DNA of 64,000 bases from Halostagnicola sp. A-GB9-2 (GCF_030068615.1 NZ_JASJOC010000002.1:62001-126000); one strand, 5' to 3'; positions 9,632 to 17,864 are shown, counted from the stretch's first letter. Program-made: numbers and translations. Notes: generated from the sequence alone by a model not told the origin.

Positions 9632-10693
9632 CTACAGCGGCTCCTCTCCGTTGATGATCCGTTTGGCTCGAGCGGCCAGCGCCGGGACCCGATCCTCCAT
9701 CTTCGGATACATCGGATCGTCGCTGTTGCCCTCGAGGTAGCGCCGGAAGAACATCTCGCCGAGACCAGCGAGTTTGTAAACTGCGAGTGCACGATAGAAC
9801 CGATCGTTCGCGAAGCTGTAGCCGGTCTGGGACTCCCAGCGATCGACCAGTTCGCGGCGACTCGAGTACCCCTCGCGTTCCATAAAGCGAGTCGTCAGCT
9901 CCGGAATGGACGGCTTGGGATCCTTCGAATCGCGCCAGTACGAAAGCATCCAGCCCAGATCCGCGCGCGGATCGCCGAGGGTTGCCATCTCCCAGTCGAA
10001 GACGCCGACCAGCTCGGGCGTTTCGCCCGGACCGAACATCACGTTATCGAGCTTGTAGTCGCCGTGGACGAGCGTGTGCGGGTGTTCCCCAGGAACGTTC
10101 TCCTGAAGCCACTCGCCGACGTCGTACAGGTCCGGCACCTCGCGTTCCTCGGCGGTCACGTCGAAGGCCCACATAAGTTGCTGGCCCCAGCGATCGACCT
10201 GTCGCTGGGTGTAGCCGGCTGGCCGTCCGAACTCGCCGAGACCAACCGATTTGTACTCCAGGTTGTGGATCGTCGCCAGCGTGTCGACGAGTTCCTCGCC
10301 GATCCGGGCTCGAGCGTCGAGGTTCGCAAAGCGCTCGGGTTCGTCCTCCCGAAGGACGTCACCCTCGAGACGTTCCATTACGTAGAAGTCGCTTCCGATG
10401 ATGTCGTGATCTTCGCACGCGAAAAGCGGCTCCGGAACGGGAATATCGGTGTAGGCGACGGCGTTCGTCACCTGATACTCCCGGAGCACGTCGTGGGCCG
10501 TATCCGCGGTTTCGCCCGGCGGCGGCCGCCGGATGACCAGTTCCCGCTCGCCCCACGTGACGAACAGCGTCTCGTTCGAGTGGCCCTCGCGGTGTCGGCG
10601 GACCTCGTACTCCTCGACCGACTCGAGATTGTCGTCCAGAAACGCCGCCAGCGCATCCTCGTCGACGAGGCGTTCGTAGTACTCGTCGCTCAT
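9632..10693 (-). CDS. APH/ChoK-fold phosphotransferase family protein (ACAD10/11-type)
   Basis: A 353-residue kinase-like protein of the aminoglycoside/choline phosphotransferase fold. It has the Brenner-type catalytic loop HGDYKLDN and the metal-binding DWEMATLGDP, and an N-terminal lobe with ELVIRRPPPG. This subgroup resembles the N-terminal kinase domain of human ACAD10/ACAD11, which phosphorylates hydroxyacyl-CoA during catabolism of 4-hydroxy acids. Its location among acyl-CoA dehydrogenase and hydratase genes fits such a role, but the substrate is inferred. The ATG at 10693 is preceded by a TATA-like GATAAAAGG and a cluster of palindromic half-sites. Confidence 0.88.
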   Translation of the reverse strand: MSDEYYERLVDEDALAAFLDDNLESVEEYEVRRHREGHSNETLFVTWGERELVIRRPPPGETADTAHDVLREYQVTNAVAYTDIPVPEPLFACEDHDIIGSDFYVMERLEGDVLREDEPERFANLDARARIGEELVDTLATIHNLEYKSVGLGEFGRPAGYTQRQVDRWGQQLMWAFDVTAEEREVPDLYDVGEWLQENVPGEHPHTLVHGDYKLDNVMFGPGETPELVGVFDWEMATLGDPRADLGWMLSYWRDSKDPKPSIPELTTRFMEREGYSSRRELVDRWESQTGYSFANDRFYRALAVYKLAGLGEMFFRRYLEGNSDDPMYPKMEDRVPALAARAKRIINGEEPL

Positions 10694-10718
10694 GGCCTCC
10701 CGCCGGTCCTTTTATCGC

Positions 10719-10760
10719 CGTTCGTAGACGAACGCTCGTCGTTCGCTTCGATCCCGTTCG
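10719..10760 (-). promoter_or_regulatory. Array of CGTTCG/CGAACG half-sites upstream of the phosphotransferase
   Basis: Four six-base half-sites occur in 42 bp on the plus strand: CGTTCG 10719-10724, CGAACG 10729-10734, CGTTCG 10740-10745 and CGTTCG 10755-10760. The first two form a perfect palindrome with a 4-bp spacer, and the second and third a further one with 5 bp. The array sits 26-67 bp before the ATG, immediately upstream of a TATA-like element, where an operator or activator site would be expected. Confidence 0.45.
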
Positions 10761-10909
10761 ACATAGGTGTGTTCGCTACTGTTTGTCTGGTTAACGAAAA
10801 TAGTTTCGACGAGAGTAATATCTTACAATGTTTTGGAATGTGGGTCTGTGAGGGACCTAACGCCGTCACGATACGTACTGTTGACACGGCTCGAGAGGAT
10901 CGAAAGTGT

Positions 10910-11635
10910 TCACGCACCATCGACGATATCAAGCACCTCCAGGGGGTCTTCGATCCGGTACGAGACGGCGGGGCCCTCGTCCGCGCCGAACGCGACGCCG
11001 TGCAGTCCCGCCTCGGCGGCCCCCTTTACGTCGTGTTCGTACCGATCGCCGATCATGAGCGACCGTTCGGGAGAAACGCTGGCTTTCTCGAGCGCGGTCT
11101 CGAACATGGCCGGATCGGGTTTGGTCCGGCCGACCCCCTCCGAGGTCGTGATCGAATCGAACTGCGACCGAACGCCGAAGCGCTCGAGCATCCGTTTCCC
11201 TTCGGCGTCGTCGACATCGCTGATGACGCCGACGTGGAGATCCCGCTCGGCGAGTCGCTCGATGGCCTCAGGAGCGCCGGGAACCGGCTCGATGGACTCG
11301 CTCACAGCCGCTTCGAAGGTCGGCTTCCACTCGTCTCGAGGAACGTCCTCGCCGACGAGTTCCTCGACAGCGCGGGCGTAGCCCTCCCGAGCCGAGCGAA
11401 ACGCCGTCCCGTCTCGGTCGCGGAAGTAGTCTCCGACGGTCGTCCGCCACGTCTCGAGTGCCCGTTCTCGTCCCATCTCGAGATCGTACCGGTCGACGAG
11501 GGCGGCGACGAACGAGGCGTGGGCCGCCTGCACCGACTCGAGGTCGAGGATCACGCCGCCGATGTCCCAGAAGACGGCGCCCCACTCCGTCGGCGCTCGT
11601 TCCGGATCGGCGTCTCGATCGTCGACGCCGCTCAT
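10910..11635 (-). CDS. HAD-superfamily hydrolase
   Basis: A 241-residue haloacid dehalogenase-fold phosphatase. The nucleophile motif is FWDIGGVILD, a helical cap follows, motif II is GVISDVDD, and motifs III/IV are KPDPAMFETAL with MIGDRYEHDVKGA. The substrate cannot be told from the sequence; the closest general types are phosphoglycolate-phosphatase-like or 2-haloacid-dehalogenase-like. I chose the ATG at 11635; a GTG at 11650 would add five residues. It follows the hydroxy-acid oxidase gene by about 31 bp and is probably transcribed with it. Confidence 0.85.
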   Translation of the reverse strand: MSGVDDRDADPERAPTEWGAVFWDIGGVILDLESVQAAHASFVAALVDRYDLEMGRERALETWRTTVGDYFRDRDGTAFRSAREGYARAVEELVGEDVPRDEWKPTFEAAVSESIEPVPGAPEAIERLAERDLHVGVISDVDDAEGKRMLERFGVRSQFDSITTSEGVGRTKPDPAMFETALEKASVSPERSLMIGDRYEHDVKGAAEAGLHGVAFGADEGPAVSYRIEDPLEVLDIVDGA

Positions 11636-11666
11636 CTCGAGACCGCTCACGACCGGTCACATCCGT

Positions 11667-12875
11667 TCATCGTCGACCCCGTTCACGTCGTCGAATCGTC
11701 GAGCGGTCGATCTCCTCGAGCGTTCGACAGCCGGCGAGTCCGACGGTGAGGTCCAGATCCGCGAGAAAATTCCCGAGCACCGACCGGACGCCGTCCTCGC
11801 CACCGATCGCGAGTCCGTAGGCGTAGGGTCGTCCGAGGAGTACGGCGTCGGCACCCAGCGCGAGCGCGCGAAACGCGTCGCTTCCACGCCGAATCCCGCT
11901 GTCGAAGAGGATCGGAACCGTTCCGTCGACGGCCTCGACGACCTCCGGAAGCGCCTCGAGGGCGGGAATCGCGCCATCGATCTGGCGACCGCCGTGGTTC
12001 GAGACGACGATGCCGTCGACGCCGCGAGCGACGGCCTCGCGCGCGTCGTCCGGGTGGAGAATCCCCTTGAGGATGATTGGGAGATCCGTCTTCTCCCGGA
12101 TGAACTCGAGGTCGTCCCACGTCAACGATGGGTTGCCGAAGCAGTCGGTAAAGGACTCGAGCGCCTCGACGAGGTTGTGTTCGGGCTCGCCATCGATCCG
12201 GTCGCAAAACGCGGGATCCTCGAAGTAGTTCGTGACGCCTTCGCCCTCGAGGAAGGGGAGGTAGCCGAGTTCGATGTCGCGCTCGCGCCAGCCCATCTTG
12301 GGCGTGTCGAGCGTGACGACGACGGCCTCGTAGCCCGCGTCTTCGGCCCGCTCTATGAAGCTCGCGGCGACGTTTCTGTCGGAGCTCCAGTAGAGCTGGA
12401 ACCAGCCCGGCGAGTCGCCGAGTTCGTCTGCGATTGCTTCGAACGTGTGAGAAGCGACGGAGCTACAGACGAGGGGGATATCGAACTCGCTGGCCGCGCG
12501 TGCAACGGCGAGTTCGGCCTCGTCGTGTAAGATTCCCTGGACGCCGATGGGCGCGAGCAAGACCGGTGCGGGAAGCTCCGTGTCGAACAGCTCGAGCGAG
12601 AGGTCCCAGTCGGAGATATCCCTGAGCATTCGGGGAACGATCCGCCACTCGTCGAATGCCCGGTCGTTGGCCTCCATCGTCGACTCCGAGCCCGCGCCGC
12701 CGGCGACGTATGCGGCCGCTTCGTCGTCGAGTTCCTCGAGGGCCCGTTGCTCTAAGTCCCCGAAGGAGACCGGATACTCCGGTAACTCGTTTCGGAGCAT
12801 CCCGCTCCGATAGATCGCTTCCTGTCGGTCCGGTCCGTACTGCGTCTGATCCGTTGGTGTTCTGTCGTCTGACAT
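11667..12875 (-). CDS. FMN-dependent alpha-hydroxy-acid oxidase/dehydrogenase
   Basis: A 402-residue TIM-barrel flavoprotein of the lactate oxidase / lactate monooxygenase / glycolate oxidase family, which oxidises 2-hydroxy acids to 2-keto acids. Visible family features are LAPIGVQGILHDEAEL, QLYWSSDR, VVTLDTPKMGWRERD, the catalytic His and Arg in VSNHGGRQIDG, and the FMN phosphate site LFDSGIRRGSDAFRALALGA. TPKMGWRERD and the overall length favour a lactate 2-monooxygenase-like subgroup, but the substrate is not certain. It is the first gene of a minus-strand unit with the HAD phosphatase and faces a repeat-bearing control region. Confidence 0.92.
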   Translation of the reverse strand: MSDDRTPTDQTQYGPDRQEAIYRSGMLRNELPEYPVSFGDLEQRALEELDDEAAAYVAGGAGSESTMEANDRAFDEWRIVPRMLRDISDWDLSLELFDTELPAPVLLAPIGVQGILHDEAELAVARAASEFDIPLVCSSVASHTFEAIADELGDSPGWFQLYWSSDRNVAASFIERAEDAGYEAVVVTLDTPKMGWRERDIELGYLPFLEGEGVTNYFEDPAFCDRIDGEPEHNLVEALESFTDCFGNPSLTWDDLEFIREKTDLPIILKGILHPDDAREAVARGVDGIVVSNHGGRQIDGAIPALEALPEVVEAVDGTVPILFDSGIRRGSDAFRALALGADAVLLGRPYAYGLAIGGEDGVRSVLGNFLADLDLTVGLAGCRTLEEIDRSTIRRRERGRR

Positions 12876-12910
12876 GTGTTCCTCCTGTGGGCGAGAGCTG
12901 GACTGAGTTG

Positions 12911-12999
12911 TGTGGCTGTTTCAGGTCGTGTGGGTTGTTTCGGGTCGTAAGTGGGTTGCTTCGGGCCGTGTGGACTGTTCGCGCCATGTGGGTTTGGTA
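12911..12999. repeat. Imperfect tandem repeats, about five units of 18-21 bp
   Basis: Successive units begin at 12911, 12929, 12948, 12969 and 12987 and share the pattern TGTGG(G)-TGTTTCGGGTCG with a few changes; the last is partial. They lie 36 bp or more before the hydroxy-acid oxidase start, in the space between two divergent genes. Unit length drifts, so these are not CRISPR repeats. They could be regulator-binding sites or simple slippage products. Confidence 0.7.
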
Positions 13000-13213
13000 T
13001 CCGAGTGCGCCCGATCCGGCTCTTGACCCGTCGTTTCCACCCATCTCGATGGACGGGCCTCCGCGTATGCGTGACTGTGACAAGGGAAGTGATGTACTTA
13101 ACGATAGGGAATCCATCCTCATCTTTATTAACAGTGTCTTCGTATTTCATCCCGATGCTAACAATGGTAATAACACAGACACAGACAGTACTGACTCGTG
13201 AAGGTGAGCACCG
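13000..13213 (+). promoter_or_regulatory. Rest of divergent control region, with RBS for the SDR gene
   Basis: The 338-bp space 12876-13213 separates the hydroxy-acid oxidase (minus) from the SDR (plus). Beyond the tandem repeats it contains an A/T-rich block with TTTATTAAC at about 13125-13133 that may be the TATA region for the SDR, and GGTGAG at 13203-13208, a good Shine-Dalgarno match 5 bp before the ATG at 13214. I see no gene in it. Confidence 0.4.
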
Positions 13214-13990
13214 ATGAGTACCGACCAGTTCAGCGTCGATGGCGACGTTGCGATCGTGACGGGTGCCTCGAGCGGGATCGGGAAGGCGATCGCGGAATCG
13301 TTCGCGGCCGACGGCGTCGACGTCGTGATCTGCTCGCGCGAACAGGACAACGTCGATCCGGTCGCCGAGGGAATCATCGACAGCGATCGGCCGGGCGACG
13401 CGGTCGCCGTCGAGTGTGACGTGACCGACCGCGACGCCGTCGAGGCGCTCGTCGAGACGACCGTCGAGGAGTTCGGCGGACTCGACGTGCTGGTGAACAA
13501 CGCCGGGGCATCGTTCATGGCCGGCTTCGACGACATCAGCCCGAACGGCTGGGAGACCATCGTCGACATCAACATCAACGGAACCTACCACTGCACCCAC
13601 GCCGCCGCCGCACACCTCAAAGAGGGCGGCGGCTCGGTCATCAACCTCGCGAGCGTCGCGGGCCAGAAGGGGTCGGCGTACATGAGCCACTACGGCGCGG
13701 CCAAGGCGGCCGTCATCAACCTGACGACGTCGCTGTCCGCCGAGTGGGCCGGCGACGACGTTCGGGTCAACTGTATCGCACCCGGCTTCGTCGCCACGCC
13801 CGGCGTCGAGAGCCAGATGGGCGTCTCCGCGGACTCGATCGAACGCTCTGAGGTCGACCGGCAGATCGGAACCGTCGAGGAAATCGCCGACGTCGCGCAG
13901 TTCCTCGCGAGCCCGGCGGCGTCGTACCTCGTCGGCGAGACGCTGACCGTGAAAGGCGTTCCGAGAGTCGAGGAATCGCCGGACGTATGA
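13214..13990 (+). CDS. Short-chain dehydrogenase/reductase (SDR)
   Basis: Classical SDR oxidoreductase of 258 residues. The cofactor motif TGASSGIGKAIAESF lies near residue 16, NNAG at about 95, and the catalytic triad/tetrad is Ser in NLASVAG with YGAAK (Tyr-x-x-x-Lys). The C terminus is of the 3-oxoacyl reductase / glucose dehydrogenase type; the substrate is unknown. Its stop codon overlaps the start of the F420-dependent oxidoreductase (ATGA at 13987-13990), so the pair is translationally coupled. Confidence 0.93.
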   Translation: MSTDQFSVDGDVAIVTGASSGIGKAIAESFAADGVDVVICSREQDNVDPVAEGIIDSDRPGDAVAVECDVTDRDAVEALVETTVEEFGGLDVLVNNAGASFMAGFDDISPNGWETIVDININGTYHCTHAAAAHLKEGGGSVINLASVAGQKGSAYMSHYGAAKAAVINLTTSLSAEWAGDDVRVNCIAPGFVATPGVESQMGVSADSIERSEVDRQIGTVEEIADVAQFLASPAASYLVGETLTVKGVPRVEESPDV

Positions 13991-15024
13991 GCTCCCGAGT
14001 GGGACGTCGAACGATGACCGCTCGAGACGTTCACCTCCCGGTGGCGGCACAGCCGAGCGTCGACTCGCTCGTCGAATACGCACAACTGGCCGAAGACGGC
14101 GGCTACGACTGCGCGTGGTTACCCGAGACGTGGGGACGCGACGCGGTGACGGTGCTCACATCGATCGCCGAACGAACTGAGACCATCGATCTCGGCTCGA
14201 GCATTGTCAACACCTACTCGCGCTCGCCCGCACTTCTGGGACAGACCGCGGCCACGTTACAGGAGGTTTCGGACGGCCGATTCCGGCTCGGAATCGGTCC
14301 GAGCGGCCCGATCGTCATCGAGAACTGGCACGGCGTCGAGTTCGACGAGCCGCTTCGGCGCACTCGAGAGTACGTCGACGTGATCCGGCAGGTGCTCTCG
14401 GGGGACCCGGTCGAGTACGACGGCGAGTGTTTCTCGCTGTCGGGGTTCAAACTTCGAAGCGAGCCCCCGGAGCGAACGCCGCCGGTCGAAGTGACCGGCA
14501 TGGGTCCGAAAGCCGTCGAACTCGCCGGCCGGTTCGCTGACGGCTGGCACGCGATCATGTTCACGGCGAGTGGCATGGACGACAGAATCGAGGACCTCGA
14601 ACGCGGCGTCGACCTCGGCGACCGCTCGCTCGAGGACGTACGGGTGACGGTCGGCGTGACCTGCTGTGTCCTCGACGATGCTGAGCGGGCGCGGGAACTT
14701 GCCCGTCAGCACGCCGCCTTCTACGTCGGCGGCATGGGAACATACTATCGGGACTCGCTCGCTCGACAGGGCTACGATCAGGCCGAGACGATCCACGATG
14801 CGTGGCAGGAAGGCGACCGCGAGCGCGCGACAGCGGCGCTCGACGACGGCCTGCTCGACGACCTCTGTGCCGCGGGCGACCGCGAGACGGCCCGAGATAA
14901 CCTGGCGGCGTTCGAGTCGCTCGAGGGCGTCGACTCCGTCGCAGTGAGTTTTCCCCGCGGCGCGAGCGAAGACGACGTTCGCGAGACGATGTCAGCGCTC
15001 GCCCCCGAAGAGCGTTCGAACTGA
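13987..15024 (+). CDS. F420-dependent luciferase-like oxidoreductase
   Basis: A 345-residue LLM-class TIM-barrel flavin/F420 oxidoreductase of a haloarchaeal type. Evidence is RDVHLPVAAQPS at the N terminus, DCAWLPETWGRDAVTVLTSIA, LGIGPSGP and VTGMGPKAVELAGRFADGW, all blocks of F420-dependent dehydrogenases and reductases. Hydride transfer with coenzyme F420 is known for the family; the substrate is unknown. The ATG at 13987 overlaps the SDR stop; a second ATG at 14014 (MTARDVHLPV) may be the true start, because conservation begins there. Being paired with an SDR suggests two steps on one carbonyl/alcohol substrate. Confidence 0.88.
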   Translation: MSSRVGRRTMTARDVHLPVAAQPSVDSLVEYAQLAEDGGYDCAWLPETWGRDAVTVLTSIAERTETIDLGSSIVNTYSRSPALLGQTAATLQEVSDGRFRLGIGPSGPIVIENWHGVEFDEPLRRTREYVDVIRQVLSGDPVEYDGECFSLSGFKLRSEPPERTPPVEVTGMGPKAVELAGRFADGWHAIMFTASGMDDRIEDLERGVDLGDRSLEDVRVTVGVTCCVLDDAERARELARQHAAFYVGGMGTYYRDSLARQGYDQAETIHDAWQEGDRERATAALDDGLLDDLCAAGDRETARDNLAAFESLEGVDSVAVSFPRGASEDDVRETMSALAPEERSN

Positions 15025-15155
15025 GGCCCGCGTTCGATCTCGACCTCCTTCTCGGCTCGGCTCGTCTCGCATTGCGAACGAATCGAACCCCGCCCCGACC
15101 GCTCTCCTCCGCCCCACGTTTAACACGCCGATCGGTGTAGGGTGCTCCGATTCAC

Positions 15156-15332
15156 ATGGACATCACAGTCGAGGATGCGCAGGTCGTCGTCGATCACGAG
15201 GGGACAGATTACCGATTCGACGTGATCGGCGAGAACGAACTCGAGTTCGCCTCCTCGAGCGGGGAAGACGTTGCAGCACCCGAAGGCGTGATCGAGTCGC
15301 TCGAGACGAGCGGGTACATCGTTCATCCCTGA
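15156..15332 (+). CDS. Small acidic protein, 58 aa, unknown
   Basis: ATG at 15156 to TGA at 15332 encodes an acidic protein of 58 residues, beginning MDITVEDAQVVVDHEGTD and ending GYIVHP. The alternation of charged and hydrophobic residues suggests a small beta-rich fold. A TATA-like TTTAACAC lies about 35 bp upstream. Codon usage and acidity match neighbouring genes, which is why I consider it real. I do not recognise the family. Confidence 0.6.
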   Translation: MDITVEDAQVVVDHEGTDYRFDVIGENELEFASSSGEDVAAPEGVIESLETSGYIVHP

Positions 15333-15400
15333 ACGAACCGCCGCGCCAGTGCTTCGAGTTCGGAGAGGTCTTCCGACAAAAATCGTGCTCCGGACGAGTG

Positions 15401-16003
15401 CTATTCGAACTGTTCGACGGCTTGCTCGTAACGATCGGACGGCTCCTCCCAGTCGACGACTTCGAAGAAGTTCTCGACGAAGTCGCCGCGCGCTGGGCCG
15501 TAATCGTGGTAGTAGGAGTGCTCCCAGACGTCGAGCGCGAGGATCGGGTGGCTTCCCCAGAGCGCTCCCTGATCGTGCTTGTCGACGACGACGTTGCGAA
15601 GCTGATTCGAGAAGCTGTCGTAGACGAGCAACGCCCAGCCGCCAGCTGCGGACGCGGCGGCTTCGAATTCCCCCTTCCAGGCGTCGTAGGAACCGAAATC
15701 GTCGGCGATACGGTCTGCGAGTTCTCCGGTCGGCTCGTCGCCGCCCTCGGGCGACATATTCTGCCAGAACAGGTCGTGAAGGACGTGGCCGGAGCCGTTG
15801 TGGGTCACGTTCCGGAGCGCGCCGGCCGACGAGGAGAAGTCGCCATCTTCGCGGTTCGCCTCGAGGGTTTCCTCGGCGCTGTTCCAGCCGTTGACGTAGC
15901 CCTGATGGTGGGTGTCGTGATGCCACGTGAGGACCTGTTCGGAGAGGTGCGGTTCGAGCGCGTCATAGTCGTACGGAAGCGGATCGAGTTCGTAGTCAGT
16001 CAT
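15401..16003 (-). CDS. sod: Superoxide dismutase (Mn/Fe type)
   Basis: Cytoplasmic superoxide dismutase of 200 residues that converts superoxide to oxygen and hydrogen peroxide. The metal ligands align as H28 (WHHDTHH), H76 (VLHDLFW), D158 and H162 (LDVWEHSYYHDYGP). Haloarchaeal enzymes of this type use manganese; metal choice is inferred. The gene stands alone, with an A/T-containing promoter region in 16004-16080 and no cotranscribed partner. Confidence 0.97.
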   Translation of the reverse strand: MTDYELDPLPYDYDALEPHLSEQVLTWHHDTHHQGYVNGWNSAEETLEANREDGDFSSSAGALRNVTHNGSGHVLHDLFWQNMSPEGGDEPTGELADRIADDFGSYDAWKGEFEAAASAAGGWALLVYDSFSNQLRNVVVDKHDQGALWGSHPILALDVWEHSYYHDYGPARGDFVENFFEVVDWEEPSDRYEQAVEQFE

Positions 16004-16142
16004 CGGTTGTTACCAGCTGTTCGAAGGGACGAACTCGAGATAAGGATTCCCTGAAATTCGTTTTTGTAAGCTCGATGTCGCTCCTGCAGTGAGCGGTCTA
16101 CAACTCCGCAAAAAATCTCCCTTGAGCGTGTCTGAATCGCTA

Positions 16143-16754
16143 TTATCGCTCGAGAGCGTACAGGGCGAAGAACGCGATTGCAGCGCCGGTTTCTGCGACC
16201 TTCGTCAAAAGTGCGGTCACGTCCTCTCGCAGGTGATCGATCACGACCTCGTGGGCGGCGCCGTCGTGATCGTCTCCATTGTGGTCGTGACCGTCGTCGC
16301 CGTTGTGGTCGTGACCATCCCCGTCGTGGTCATGGCTGTGATCGTCTCCATTATGGTCGTGACCGTCCCCGTTATGGTCGTGACCGTCCCCGTCGTGACT
16401 GTGGTCGTCGCCGTTGTGATCATGGCCGTCACCGCCCCCGTGATCGTGCATGTCGACACCGGTCGCCGTCTCGAAGTACCCTAACGCGTGGACATCGGCG
16501 TAGGCGAACAGATGCAAGACCATGAGCACGCCGCCCGCCAGATAGACCGTCGGCGGGGCGAGCGTCCCTCGAGCGAGGGAAACGAGGAGAGCGACGACGA
16601 GCACGGCGCTGACGATGAACAGTATCGGAACGACGCTCAGTGCGCCGTCGGCGACCGATCCGAGGAGGCCTTCGAATCCGATAATGAGATGTGCAAATGC
16701 CGAAAAGCCGGCGAGCACGACCGCAGCGCCGAGAAGTACCGATCGTCGTTCCAT
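16143..16754 (-). CDS. Membrane protein with His/Asp-rich metal-binding repeat
   Basis: A 203-residue integral membrane protein. Three or four hydrophobic segments lie at about residues 7-30, 40-62 and 68-88, with another at the C terminus (about 183-200). Between them, residues 101-168 consist almost wholly of repeats such as GDGHDHNGDDHSHD, which can bind Zn, Ni, Co or Cu. A membrane protein with an exposed His-rich linker is a pattern known from metal permeases and metal stores, but I do not recognise the family. The repeat is also visible at DNA level (16290-16440). It is divergent from a membrane protein/HTH pair that starts at 16849. Confidence 0.8.
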   Translation of the reverse strand: MERRSVLLGAAVVLAGFSAFAHLIIGFEGLLGSVADGALSVVPILFIVSAVLVVALLVSLARGTLAPPTVYLAGGVLMVLHLFAYADVHALGYFETATGVDMHDHGGGDGHDHNGDDHSHDGDGHDHNGDGHDHNGDDHSHDHDGDGHDHNGDDGHDHNGDDHDGAAHEVVIDHLREDVTALLTKVAETGAAIAFFALYALER

Positions 16755-16848
16755 TGTACCGATAGCACATAGTCAGCGAGTAAGCCGGTTTTGGTACGAA
16801 CGCCGAAAAAGCGAGAGCGAAAAGACCCCTCCCTCGTAACGGTGGTGT

Positions 16849-17352
16849 ATGCAACCGGTTTCGGACGTGGCTGTCCCCTCGTCCACTCATTTGGCTCGAT
16901 CGGTCTTCGCCGAGTCGAGCCGCTGGATCTTGGACGGCTCGAGCCTTCCGTCGATAGGTGGCCGGGATCCGGAGCCGGCCCGTTCCGTTCGTCTGGAAAC
17001 GGTCGTCCTCGAGAGTTCGATCGGATCGGGCGAGGTCGACTGGCATCTGGCGCTGTTGCTTGCAATTTCTGCGATCGGTGCGTTGATCGTGTTCGCGTTG
17101 GCCGCGACGGCGTTTCGCCGCCGGAAGTCGCTTCCGTACCTGTTAATCACGGCCGCGTTAGGGGCGCTCGTCTTGCGCCCGATCGTGGGTGCCGGGACGG
17201 TTCTCGGCCACGTTCCGATGGGGCACCATCACACGATCGAGCACTTGCTCGACGTCGTTATTGCGGGATTCTTGATCGCCGCGGTGCTTTCCGTCGGCAC
17301 CCTCGAGACGGAGTCGAACGCTGAGAGGAAACCACCGAACAAGGACAAATGA
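16849..17352 (+). CDS. Haloarchaeal membrane protein upstream of HTH regulator
   Basis: A 167-residue protein with a polar N terminus of about 62 residues and three predicted membrane helices (about 65-88, 95-112 and 130-148). Between helices two and three is GHVPMGHHHTIEHL, a His cluster that could bind a metal ion. Its final codons overlap the start of the HTH gene (ATGA, 17349-17352), so the two products are made together, the usual arrangement for a membrane-bound sensor partner and its regulator. Function not known. Confidence 0.7.
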   Translation: MQPVSDVAVPSSTHLARSVFAESSRWILDGSSLPSIGGRDPEPARSVRLETVVLESSIGSGEVDWHLALLLAISAIGALIVFALAATAFRRRKSLPYLLITAALGALVLRPIVGAGTVLGHVPMGHHHTIEHLLDVVIAGFLIAAVLSVGTLETESNAERKPPNKDK

Positions 17353-17864
17353 ACGAAACTAGAGTACGAATCGAGGACGAAATCGGAACTAGCCCAGGTA
17401 TCCACTTCAATGCCCTCGTGCGTGATCTCTCGCTCGCACCGGGACAGATCCAGTATCACGTTCGGCGACTGATCGACGACGACCGAGTGGTTCGACACGA
17501 GCGGTTCGGTCGAACGCACTATTACCCGCCCGAGTACGACGAGTGGGAACGCGACGCCGTCGCCATCCTCCGACGGGAGACCGCCGGTGCCGTTGCCACG
17601 ACGCTCTATTCTCGAGAAACCGCCAGACCAGGAGAACTGACCGACGCGCTCGATATTCCGCGAAGCACGCTCGAGCACCACCTCTCTCATTTAGAAGATT
17701 GCGGCGTCGTCGAGCGCGAGTACGTCCGCGGTAATCGGGTTTCGCTCTCGCTGGCACGTCCCTCGGAGACGGCGGCCCTGCTCGAGGCGATTTCACCGGC
17801 GCCCGGCACGCGACTGGTCGACCGCTTCGAGCGACTGGTTGACTCCTTGCTCGATGAGGAGTGA
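17349..17864 (+). CDS. Tandem winged-helix transcriptional regulator
   Basis: A 171-residue regulator with two winged helices of the ArsR/MarR type: residues 5-60 (PGIHFNALVRDLSLAPGQIQ, YHVRRLIDDDRVVRHE, then the wing GRTHYYP) and residues 75-135 (RPGELTDALDIPRSTLEHHL, LEDCGVVEREYVRG). No Cys-rich metal site is present. It is translationally coupled to the membrane protein before it, and the whole unit is divergent from the His-rich membrane protein. It probably controls one or both transcription units; that is inference. Confidence 0.85.
   Translation: MNETRVRIEDEIGTSPGIHFNALVRDLSLAPGQIQYHVRRLIDDDRVVRHERFGRTHYYPPEYDEWERDAVAILRRETAGAVATTLYSRETARPGELTDALDIPRSTLEHHLSHLEDCGVVEREYVRGNRVSLSLARPSETAALLEAISPAPGTRLVDRFERLVDSLLDEE

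Noticed and set aside
9623-11749. A 708-codon plus-strand open frame
   Set aside because: It is antisense to the phosphotransferase and HAD genes. High-GC codon bias opens the opposite frame, and the translation has no motif.
12911-12999. Possible CRISPR array
   Set aside because: Units are adjacent without spacers, period drifts from 18 to 21 bp, and no cas gene is present.
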